Shown here: positions 1 through 5,068 of the stretch, in pieces
Position numbering within the stretch: the first letter of the stretch is position 1
Layout of the letters: each line of letters opens with the position of its first letter
From: Bergeyella zoohelcum
GTDB lineage: Bacteria; Bacteroidota; Bacteroidia; Flavobacteriales; Weeksellaceae
DNA length: 5,068 bases
Direction: 5' to 3'
Assembly: GCA_030523905.1 (NCBI GenBank)
Contig: JAUNHO010000099.1
Location: 1 to 5,068 of the forward strand
The notes under the pieces: generated by a model
Told to the model about the DNA's origin: nothing
Seen by the model: the letters and a program-made list of their open reading frames with translations, nothing else
The model's database searches: none
Program-made: the position numbers and the translations under genes

Positions 1-732
1 ATTACTTGCGTCTATCCACTTGCTTTCTGCTAATATGATATGCGGAATTTTTACGCCTTCTACCTTTTGGAGTTCATCTGTGAGATGAGCCAAAACTAAT
101 TCCCCATCAAAAGGCAGATTTTTCAAGTAGTTTTTTATGGCTTCTTCTACTGGCTTTTTGCCTGTTCTGATGCTCGTGCCGTTTTCGTCCAGAACCAAAG
201 GGTCTCGGTAGATTTTCATTTGAAGTTTTAAGATGTCGGGCAGATAATTAATCACTGTGATTTTCACTCCTGCATCTTTGATTTCTTTCATATAGGCTTC
301 AAAACTTGCTTTTTGTTCTGCTGTAATCGGCATCAGCTCCCCTCCTTGTTCTGTGGCGATTTTGATAATCAAACGGCTTTCGTCTTCGCTTTCGGTAACG
401 GCGGAATATTTGATTATCCTCCCCCCAACCCCCTCCGAAGGAGGGGGCGGATACCCATCGCTGTCAGGAATTAGCGAATATCCATACTGAAAGGCTAATG
501 CCTTGTTTCTGTACCAACGAGCCGTGTGGGGTTTGAGTTGCTTTAACATCTCCGAAACTTCCGCCTTGTGGGTATCAAACAACTTTTCCAAACTCCAAAT
601 CGCAAAGGCTGTGATATACACCCAAAGTTTCCAAATGGCTACTTTGCTGGGGGAGTTCAATTCCGAAAGGCTCGGTTCTTGGTTCTTAGCTCTAATAATC
701 TCTTCTTGTATTTCTTGTATGCTTCGTGCCAT
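1..732 (-). CDS. Baseplate wedge (J-like) protein of Bacteroidetes prophages, 3' end off window
   Basis: The frame is open from ATG at 732 to the left edge, giving 244 residues with no stop, so the C-terminus is missing. The start fits the N-terminus usual in this Bacteroidetes prophage family (MARSIQEIQEEI). A stop lies in frame at 786-784 and no other ATG lies between. Residues 30-85 are a helical region rich in Trp and Tyr (WKLWVYITAFAIWSLEKLF, then RWYRNKALAFQYGY). Residues 140-235 resemble the C-terminal domain of baseplate J/Mu gp47 proteins: a strand giving VKITVINY, then EEAIKNYLKNLPFDGELVLA, then LQKVEGVKIP. That pattern and the position after hub and spike suggest a wedge role at the baseplate edge; this is inference. 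Homologues are sometimes labelled nucleotidyltransferase, but no catalytic motif of that fold is visible. Residues 95-104 (PPPPSEGVGG) are encoded by a palindromic repeat. The assigned role is less certain than the family. Confidence 0.8.
   Translation of the reverse strand, partial: MARSIQEIQEEIIRAKNQEPSLSELNSPSKVAIWKLWVYITAFAIWSLEKLFDTHKAEVSEMLKQLKPHTARWYRNKALAFQYGYSLIPDSDGYPPPPSEGVGGRIIKYSAVTESEDESRLIIKIATEQGGELMPITAEQKASFEAYMKEIKDAGVKITVINYLPDILKLQMKIYRDPLVLDENGTSIRTGKKPVEEAIKNYLKNLPFDGELVLAHLTDELQKVEGVKIPHIILAESKWIDASN
418..448. repeat. C-rich palindromic repeat inserted in frame in the J-like gene
   Basis: On the plus strand CCCCCTCC (429-436) and GGAGGGGG (440-447) form a perfect 8-bp stem around a GAA loop. 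A further CCTCCCCCCAA tract at 418-428 can pair alternatively with the G-run. This all-G/C block stands out sharply from its AT-rich surroundings. The form resembles dispersed palindromes found between genes in many Flavobacteriia; that comparison is from memory and was not searched. Here it sits inside an open reading frame and keeps the frame, adding Pro- and Gly-rich residues 95-104 in what looks like a surface loop. Confidence 0.8.
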
Positions 733-740
733 AATCAGCC

Positions 741-783
741 CCCTGTCCCCCCAAGGGGGCAAAAGTGGCAGGGTCTCACTTTT
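741..783. repeat. Intergenic C-rich hairpin element before the J-like gene
   Basis: The block has nested inverted repeats. The inner arm is CCCCC (748-752) against GGGGG (755-759). The outer arm is CCCTG (741-745) against CAGGG (769-773). A third possible stem, AAAAGTG (761-767) with CACTTTT (777-783), cannot coexist with the outer arm because its loop contains the CAGGG. The element ends 8 nt before the start codon at 732, so it occupies the place of the ribosome binding site. It is similar in style to the palindrome at 418-448 but is not the same sequence. Confidence 0.7.
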
Positions 784-793
784 TTAGTTGTTT

Positions 794-828
794 TTATGCT
801 TATTGCTTCCTGCTTACCGCCTACTGCT
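794..828 (-). repeat. Degenerate heptamer array A, five units, after the LysM-like gene
   Basis: Read on the minus strand from 828, the units are AGCAGTA, GGCGGTA, AGCAGGA, AGCAATA and AGCATAA, tandem with exact 7-nt spacing. All carry GC at positions 2-3. The array starts on the TAG stop codon (829-827) of the upstream gene and runs into the gap. Together with the C-rich hairpin it accounts for nearly all of the only large gap in this operon. Confidence 0.75.
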
Positions 829-1126
829 ATTTCACTATAAAATTCGTCCCTATTGTCCAATAACTAATGCCTTGCAGATTGCTGACCGCCGACTGCTCTT
901 GGCTTATCGCTGTGGCAGGTTGAAGCCTTTTTGCTTGGTAGTAACTTAAAATATCTTTGTCTTGCGGTAAGCTATAAGCCGTAAGCGATAGGCTTTCTCC
1001 TGCTTCCAAATCATCGGTAAGGTTTTTGCCGTTCTGTAAAGCCAGTTCAAAAGCGTTTTCCACCTTTCCAGTATACTGAATGGCTATATCCAACGCTGAT
1101 TGCTTATGTAATACGATAATATCCAT
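827..1126 (-). CDS. LysM-like phage tail/baseplate protein (tail protein X type)
   Basis: The 99-residue product begins MDIIVLHKQSALDIAIQYTG, and residues 3-48 follow a LysM-like plan: a first strand, QSALDIA helix, a second helix VENAFELALQNG, then DDLEAGESLSL. Small one-LysM proteins such as P2 gpX and Mu gp53 act at the tail hub or tube end, and that role is inferred here. The C-terminus (GISYWTIGTNFIVK) resembles the ending usual in Bacteroidetes phage homologues. No Shine-Dalgarno is visible; the start shares one base with the upstream stop (TAATG), so coupled translation is likely. The middle of the gene is unusual: heptamer repeats encode about residues 44-55 and 73-84, and the latter may be extra sequence relative to the core family. 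The reading frame is intact. Confidence 0.8.
   Translation of the reverse strand: MDIIVLHKQSALDIAIQYTGKVENAFELALQNGKNLTDDLEAGESLSLTAYSLPQDKDILSYYQAKRLQPATAISQEQSAVSNLQGISYWTIGTNFIVK
877..911 (-). repeat. Degenerate heptamer array B inside the LysM-like gene
   Basis: Minus-strand units from 911 are AGCGATA, AGCCAAG, AGCAGTC, GGCGGTC and AGCAATC, in exact 7-nt register; a weaker sixth (TGCAAGG) may follow. Three successive units match array A in order apart from the last base (AGCAGT-, GGCGGT-, then AGCAAT-), so the two arrays look related. Array B encodes residues 73-84 (AISQEQSAVSNL) of the 99-aa protein. Confidence 0.75.
963..997 (+). repeat. Degenerate heptamer array C, inverted, inside the LysM-like gene
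   Basis: On the plus strand the units are TGCGGTA, AGCTATA, AGCCGTA, AGCGATA and GGCTTTC. This is the same motif as arrays A and B but in the opposite orientation. It encodes about residues 44-55 (around LSLTAYSLP) of the 99-aa protein. The last unit is weak. Arrays B and C could pair as an imperfect long hairpin in the mRNA. Confidence 0.65.
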
Positions 1127-1323
1127 TATTCTATTTTTGATACATTCACTGGCCCGTGTGTGCAGGTGGCAGTTATAGTGGCTTTTCTCACTTCTTTTAT
1201 AATTACTTTTGCCAATTCATTACAAAAGGTTTCCATTGCTCCGTCTGGATTATCCGTGTCCTCTCGGATTTCCAAAATGATATTCTTTATTTTTTCAGCT
1301 AGTGCTGTTTCATTCATTGCCAT
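1126..1323 (-). CDS. Small phage tail-region protein, function unknown
   Basis: The 65-residue product has no domain I can name. It is acidic and helical in its first two thirds (ALAEKIKNIILEIRED, then ETFCNELAKVIIKEVRKA), with a polar tail ending THGPVNVSKIE that carries one Cys-His pair. Similar small proteins sit between the spike and LysM-like genes in Bacteroidetes prophages, so it is probably a conserved member of the tail module, not a chance frame. The start at 1323 is supported by a good Shine-Dalgarno; ATG at 1317 is an in-frame alternative. It begins 2 nt after the spike stop and its TAA overlaps the next ATG by one base. A baseplate accessory or chaperone role is possible but not shown by the sequence. 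Confidence 0.75.
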   Translation of the reverse strand: MAMNETALAEKIKNIILEIREDTDNPDGAMETFCNELAKVIIKEVRKATITATCTHGPVNVSKIE

Positions 1324-1325
1324 AT

Positions 1326-1817
1326 TTAATTCTCCTTTAAAAGTGTCTTAAATCTATTTTCAATCTCCTTAAATTGTGGTGCATTGACCAATCTTATCGT
1401 TGAACCTGTATTGGTTTGGAATTTCATTTTCTGAATTTCCTGCAATAAATCGCTCATCAGTTTTGCTAAAGTTTCATTGTCTTTTTTTAGAAGGAATCCC
1501 TCATCATTTATTTTAATTTTGCTTTTTTCTGTTTCAAAGTCCAATTCTTCTATTTCACTAAAAAATTCCACATAGAGACGATGAATATCCTCATTAATTG
1601 GCGAAACCAATACGAAACTCCCCACTTTTGGAAAGAGAAAAAAGCGTTTTCCGTTATCTTCCACAGTTGCAGATAGTTGCACATCGGTATATTCCAACTC
1701 TCCATCATTGACCACACAAGTGCCTTTTTCTTTATCCACCGAAATAACCTTCACTGGGAAAGTATCTACTTCTCTGCTTTTTAGTTTTTTGAATGCATCT
1801 TCTAACTCCTTGCTCAT
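1326..1817 (-). CDS. Baseplate spike/assembly protein, gpV (Mu gp45) type
   Basis: The 163-residue product has an OB-fold-like N-terminal part at about residues 17-88, with strands FPVKVISVDKEKGTCVVND, a middle strand LEYTDVQLSAT, and the hallmark segment FLFPKVGSFVLVSPINE. Residues 95-110 (KSKIKINDEGFLLKKDN) look like the short strands leading to the spike shaft, followed by a helix 114-131 (ETLAKLMSDLLQEIQKMK) and a C-terminal helix. Proteins of this type trimerise as the central spike under the hub and contact the cell envelope. It directly follows the hub gene with a 4-nt ATGA overlap, as expected for a hub-spike pair made in step. It is short: no long beta-helix, PAAR motif or metal-binding HxH tip is visible, so another protein might form the tip. 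Confidence 0.8.
   Translation of the reverse strand: MSKELEDAFKKLKSREVDTFPVKVISVDKEKGTCVVNDGELEYTDVQLSATVEDNGKRFFLFPKVGSFVLVSPINEDIHRLYVEFFSEIEELDFETEKSKIKINDEGFLLKKDNETLAKLMSDLLQEIQKMKFQTNTGSTIRLVNAPQFKEIENRFKTLLKEN
1331..1338 (-). promoter_or_regulatory. Shine-Dalgarno site of the 65-aa gene
   Basis: The minus strand reads AAAGGAGA, 7 nt before ATG at 1323, inside the last codons of the spike gene (Lys-Glu-Asn-stop). It is the strongest such site in the window; the neighbouring starts have weak or no match, as is common in Bacteroidetes. It decides in favour of the first of the two nearby ATGs. Confidence 0.65.
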
Positions 1818-2782
1818 AACTTGTTACTTATCGTTATTTCTCGTCTTGCACCGCTATTTCCGTAGGTAGTTACTACTTTTTTAATGAAGTATTTCCCCTC
1901 TCGGTTGGGGTGCTCTTTATCCTTAATTACCGCTGCCATAGATGGCGTAGCATACGGCATCAAAAAAGATTTCACAGAACCCTCGAAGCCATCATATTTT
2001 AGTTTTTTTAATTCAGCGAGTGCCATTTCTTCCATTTTGTTTTCATCGGAGATAATGGAAGTATGGAATGTTCGGAGTTCCCCATCTTTATCGCCTACTT
2101 CTACACTTTTCTTTTGGTTTTTATTGTCAATGTAGGTGTATTTTATTTTCAACCTTTTTTGGTCTGCAGATTTGTATTCCAAATTATTTTCCACTAAATT
2201 GTAATTCAAATCATAAATTACTTTTTTGCCTACATTATCCATTTGTTGCAGTCCAGCATATAACTTCCCTTCACTATCTAAAAAAACACTGAGTGCAAAA
2301 TCCTCTTTTAATTTTTGCAACACCTGTGTTCCGTTGGCATTTTTAATAATGAATTTATCAATTCCCATTTCTGGGATTTTACTGGAGAGTTCCACCGCTG
2401 TATCTTCCACTACTTTGCTTAAAATGGTTTTAAGCGTGGTTTTGGAGTTCCAAGCGTGGCTGATGTTTTTTCTTCGCAGAAGCCACATCGCATCTTCGCA
2501 TTTGATTTCCAAAGGAATTTTTGAGCCTATGCTGGTAACAAATCCCACAAATTCTTCGCCCTCATATCTATTCTCATAACCGAGAATAATGCTAACTTTA
2601 TCGCCAATTTTCAAAGCCTCTTCAACTAATTTTTCTTCTCCGTTTTGCCTGATTCTGAACTTGGAGGGCATTTTGATAATGGCCGTATCGCTCATTTCTT
2701 CCACGCTCTTGGTGATTTCCACTTCGCTTACGGAATGAAAGGTATAGTTGCCAATTTTTATTTTTGCTTTTAAGACAAACAT
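1814..2782 (-). CDS. Baseplate hub protein, late control gpD (Mu gp44) type
   Basis: The 322-residue product has the features of the gpD/Mu gp44/T4 gp27 hub family, which forms the trimeric adaptor joining tail tube to spike. Residues 1-100 form a beta-rich tube-like domain (KIKIGNYTFHSVSEVEITKS, then ALKIGDKVSIILGY and GEEFVGFVTSIG). Residues 113-180 match the inserted helical part (TTLKTILSKVVEDT, then TQVLQKLKEDFALSVFLDSEGKLY). Residues 200-322 return to beta structure and end with the pattern GKYFIKKVVTTYG..GARREITISNKL, common in hub proteins. It starts 1 nt after the upstream stop without a clear Shine-Dalgarno and overlaps the spike start by 4 nt. The length is typical for the family. 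No lysozyme domain is fused to it. Confidence 0.82.
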   Translation of the reverse strand: MFVLKAKIKIGNYTFHSVSEVEITKSVEEMSDTAIIKMPSKFRIRQNGEEKLVEEALKIGDKVSIILGYENRYEGEEFVGFVTSIGSKIPLEIKCEDAMWLLRRKNISHAWNSKTTLKTILSKVVEDTAVELSSKIPEMGIDKFIIKNANGTQVLQKLKEDFALSVFLDSEGKLYAGLQQMDNVGKKVIYDLNYNLVENNLEYKSADQKRLKIKYTYIDNKNQKKSVEVGDKDGELRTFHTSIISDENKMEEMALAELKKLKYDGFEGSVKSFLMPYATPSMAAVIKDKEHPNREGKYFIKKVVTTYGNSGARREITISNKL

Positions 2783-2783
2783 T

Positions 2784-3377
2784 TTAAGGAAGTTGTATTT
2801 TTTCTTTTTCTATTAAATCTGCATAAAAATCTTGGTCAGAAATCGCCGTAATGGTATATTTTTGCAGTCCTTGTTCTCCTGCCATTTCTTCCCATTGAAT
2901 ATCTTTTAGGACAATGCTTTTGATGTCAAAAAGCAGTAAAAAAGGATTGTTTATCAACTCTAATTTATCGTTAATCTCAAACATCTCTTGTAGCATTTGC
3001 ACCTGCTCGGCAGGATAAATCTGCCTTTCTTCTGGGGCTTCATTCACGCAAATACCTTTAATCGTAAGGGTATAATCCTCGGTGCAGATGTATTCTTTCA
3101 CGGTGCCTTTTCGTTCCTTGCCTACGGTAGCGGTCTCCACAATGGTTTTCGTAAGCCCCAAAGTAATCAAAGGTTCATTCGGAAAGGTATAAATCTTCCC
3201 TTCGTGGGCTACTTTTAACTCTTGAAAATAAGGCTTCCCAAGTAGGAGCGAACTTCCGATATTACTCAACGAGGGTAAAACAAATTTGGTTTTATTTTGT
3301 CCCCACCAGCTTGGAAATGCTGGACCTACATAATCAAAATGAGCCTTCGCTACGAGTTCTTTTATATTAAATTCCAT
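2784..3377 (-). CDS. Tail protein resembling DUF6046, between tape measure and hub
   Basis: The 197-residue product resembles the DUF6046 family of Bacteroidetes phages. Key features are the block ETATVGKERKGTVKEYI followed by DYTLTIKGICVNE (residues 81-113), the YPAEQVQMLQEMFEINDKLEL helix region (121-141), and the C-terminal FDIKSIVLKDIQWE...YTITAISDQDF. I recognise this by pattern and not by search. In Mu-type order the gene between tape measure and hub (gp43, and its DNA-circularisation-like relatives) makes a tube-initiating or distal tail protein that joins tube and hub, and that role is inferred. The N-terminus is polar and Trp-rich (FPSWWGQ at 21-27) with no signal peptide. It begins 1 nt after the tape measure stop; AGGA lies 4 nt before the ATG. 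Confidence 0.75.
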   Translation of the reverse strand: MEFNIKELVAKAHFDYVGPAFPSWWGQNKTKFVLPSLSNIGSSLLLGKPYFQELKVAHEGKIYTFPNEPLITLGLTKTIVETATVGKERKGTVKEYICTEDYTLTIKGICVNEAPEERQIYPAEQVQMLQEMFEINDKLELINNPFLLLFDIKSIVLKDIQWEEMAGEQGLQKYTITAISDQDFYADLIEKEKIQLP

Positions 3378-3378
3378 T

Positions 3379-5068
3379 TTATCCTGTTTGAAGTTGGTTC
3401 ATACTATTTACAGCCCTTAAAAGTTCTTCTCTTACTCTGTCTCCAAGATTAGATAAACCTTGCTCTACTGAGGAGACATATATCTTGGTATCTGTGCCTA
3501 CTTTATCAATATTGATGACGATGTTGGTCTGTTTAGAACCACCAGCACTAATACTTTCTGCTTTTTGTTTTATCTTGTCGCTTGCTCCGGCTTTTCCAGC
3601 TTTTCCTATATTGGATGTCTCTCCTAGAATGTTTCCCACGCCAAATACTTTTCCTAAATCTCCTAATCCTGTTTTTATAGGATTATCAGAGTCTTTTATT
3701 TTAATTTGGTCAGCTATATTGATGTAGCCTTTTTGCATTTTTTCCAATGCACTTTTTTCATCTGCTTTGGCTTTGGCAATGATTTTCTTCCTGTTTTCGG
3801 TATCTTGGGCTATTTTTTGTAGTGCAGCTTCATTTTCGCCTTTATTACCAATATCCAAAATCCCCTTAAATTCATACCAACCTTGCTTGATTTTATTAAG
3901 CCCAATCATAAAGTTTTGGGTAAGGCTCTCCCAAAGTGTATTCACTTGGGCGGTAAAATGTCCCCAGATTAGTTTAGAATTATTGACAACGGCTCTCCAC
4001 GCATTGCCCCAACCTGTAACAGAGGTGACCAACCAAGTGATCACTCCTATAAGTGCCACAATAACCGTTACAATCCAAGTAATAGGATTAGCCCAAATGG
4101 CTAAATTAAGCACCCATTGAGCCGCCGCAGCAATGAGCAATCCAGCAGATAAACTTCCTAATATGACCACCAAAGGTTCCAATATAGGCTCTATTTTTTC
4201 ACCAATCCAAGAGAAAAATCCCATCATTTTAGAGGCAATCGGAAGAAATACGGTTCCAATTTTAACCATCATTTGTTCTAATTGTCCTTTTAATTGTTCT
4301 AATTGTCCTGATGGTGTTTGAGCTACTTTATTAATCATATCATAGAACCTACCACCTTTACCTGTGGCGAGTTCCATTGCTTTTCTTACCTCCGATACAC
4401 TAATTGTTCCATCGCTCATCCTTTTGGTAAGGCTTTCCATACTTTCGCCTGTTTTCTCGGAAAGCACTTGTAGAGGGTTAAAACCAGCATTGACGAATTG
4501 TAAGAGTTCTTGTCCTGCTAAATGTCCTTTCCCTTGCACTTGTGAAAATGCCAAAGACAATGAACCTAACTTATTAGCATCTCCCATAGAGATGTCTCCC
4601 AGCATCTTCATCATTGGCATTACATCGCTATCTTTTATACCATTAGAAAGCATTGTAGTAGCCATATCGTAAAGTTCAGTTCCAAATACAGTATCGGTAG
4701 CATATTTGGTTAAACTATCATAAAGCGTTTGTCCTATTTCTTGGCTTCCTGTAAGGACTTGCAGTCTCATTTTTTCTTTATCCGCTTGCATTGCCTTTTG
4801 GGTAGCCGTCCAAATTCCGCTCATACCTGCTCCTGCCATAGATAAAGGGTTAGACATTAGTTCTGCACCAGGCAGAGAACTCGTAAAATCCTTTCGCCAG
4901 CCTTTGAGTTTAGAGCCGAGACCCCTGCCAGAAATTCCTTGTTCCAAGCGTTTGATTTGTGTTTCTAACCTCTGGGCGTCTTTGGTTGCTTTATCAAATT
5001 CGCTTTTTAGATGAGTAGAAAAACGAACTTGATTGATTTTATCCAACTTATTTTTCAGCTCATCAATA
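3379..5068 (-). CDS. Phage tail tape measure protein, 5' end off window
   Basis: At least 562 codons are open to the right edge. TTG at 5046 could be read as a start, but the frame continues upstream without a stop (residues IDELKNK), within the same coiled coil, so the true start lies outside. Counting from that TTG: residues 1-37 are coiled coil; 60-240 match the tape measure N-terminal domain (MRLQVLTGSQ, then DISMGDANKLGSLSLAFSQV, GKGHLAGQELLQFVNAGFNP, and LTKRMSDGTISVSEVRKAM). Residues 291-343 are strongly hydrophobic in two or three stretches, as is usual for tape measures that may enter the host membrane. Residues 405-440 are a Lys/Glu-rich helix, and 505-550 a beta-strand plus terminal helix. 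It sets tail length inside the tube and is released at DNA entry. It is the first gene visible in the operon; the stop lies 1 nt before the next ATG. Confidence 0.92.
   Translation of the reverse strand, partial: IDELKNKLDKINQVRFSTHLKSEFDKATKDAQRLETQIKRLEQGISGRGLGSKLKGWRKDFTSSLPGAELMSNPLSMAGAGMSGIWTATQKAMQADKEKMRLQVLTGSQEIGQTLYDSLTKYATDTVFGTELYDMATTMLSNGIKDSDVMPMMKMLGDISMGDANKLGSLSLAFSQVQGKGHLAGQELLQFVNAGFNPLQVLSEKTGESMESLTKRMSDGTISVSEVRKAMELATGKGGRFYDMINKVAQTPSGQLEQLKGQLEQMMVKIGTVFLPIASKMMGFFSWIGEKIEPILEPLVVILGSLSAGLLIAAAAQWVLNLAIWANPITWIVTVIVALIGVITWLVTSVTGWGNAWRAVVNNSKLIWGHFTAQVNTLWESLTQNFMIGLNKIKQGWYEFKGILDIGNKGENEAALQKIAQDTENRKKIIAKAKADEKSALEKMQKGYINIADQIKIKDSDNPIKTGLGDLGKVFGVGNILGETSNIGKAGKAGASDKIKQKAESISAGGSKQTNIVINIDKVGTDTKIYVSSVEQGLSNLGDRVREELLRAVNSMNQLQTG
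4273..4309. repeat. 16-nt direct repeat in the tape measure gene
   Basis: TTGTTCTAATTGTCCT occurs at 4273-4288 and again at 4294-4309, offset by exactly 21 nt. In protein it gives two copies of Gly-Gln-Leu-Glu-Gln (residues about 247-258) spaced by seven residues, one heptad. This fits a small tandem duplication of a coiled-coil turn. Confidence 0.7.

Noticed and set aside
741..790. Hairpin followed by T residues as a transcription terminator.
   Set aside because: On the leftward transcript no U-run follows the stem. The T-run at 780-785 would serve only a plus-strand transcript, and no plus-strand gene is present.
503..840. Two overlapping plus-strand frames of 94 and 90 codons (503-787 and 568-840).
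   Set aside because: They lie mostly opposite the J-like gene, run into the repeats, and their products have no recognisable features. The minus-strand frame matches a known prophage family.
794..997. The heptamer arrays as a CRISPR or as phage attachment sites.
   Set aside because: Units are 7 nt with no spacers, so they are not CRISPR. The arrays lie within a continuous tail operon, where an attachment site is not expected.
2226..2579. Plus-strand frames opposite the hub and tape measure genes (for example 2226-2579, 3767-4120, 4364-4672).
   Set aside because: Cys/Ser/Leu/Phe-rich products without domain patterns, fully opposite well-supported genes; typical antisense shadows.
4017..4176. 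Hydrophobic stretch of the tape measure as a separate membrane protein or transporter.
   Set aside because: It is within one continuous frame with a tape measure domain before it and tail-type C-terminus after it; hydrophobic segments are usual in tape measures.
5044..5046. TTG as the start of the tape measure gene.
   Set aside because: The frame stays open to the window edge in the same coiled-coil pattern, and no Shine-Dalgarno precedes it; tape measures normally have more N-terminal sequence.

Overview
The window holds part of a late structural operon of a tailed phage or prophage. All genes are on the minus strand, so the operon reads from right to left. The proteins match a contractile-tail (Mu/P2-type) module in the form seen in Bacteroidetes prophages. 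The AT-rich sequence, sparse Shine-Dalgarno signals, protein style and a C-rich palindrome (CCCCCTCC-TTC-GGAGGGGG) of a kind familiar from flavobacterial genomes point to a host in Flavobacteriia. Genus cannot be set from this sequence. A domesticated tail (tailocin) cannot be excluded because no head or integration genes lie in the window.

Layout in transcription order: the 3' part of a tape measure gene (5068 to 3379, cut by the right edge); a 197-aa tail protein resembling DUF6046 (3377-2784); a baseplate hub of the gpD/Mu gp44 type (2782-1814); a baseplate spike of the gpV/Mu gp45 type (1817-1326); a 65-aa protein of unknown function (1323-1126); a 99-aa LysM-like tail protein (1126-827); a 94-nt gap filled with repeats; and a gene running off the left edge (732 to 1), whose C-terminal half looks like a baseplate J/wedge domain. 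The order TMP, gp43-like, gp44-like, gp45-like, then wedge genes follows the Mu plan. Together the products would set tail length, start the tube, and build the baseplate hub, spike and wedge.

Genes from the tape measure to the LysM-like gene are packed with junctions from a 4-nt overlap to a 2-nt gap, which implies one transcript and translational coupling. No promoter or terminator was identified. The main oddity is at the left: two kinds of repetitive DNA have entered this compact operon. Three short arrays of a degenerate heptamer (RGCRRTA/C) lie at 794-828, 877-911 and 963-997. The last two are inside the LysM-like reading frame, and the last is inverted. A C-rich palindrome lies in frame inside the leftmost gene (418-448), and a second, different C-rich palindrome fills the gap ahead of that gene's start codon.
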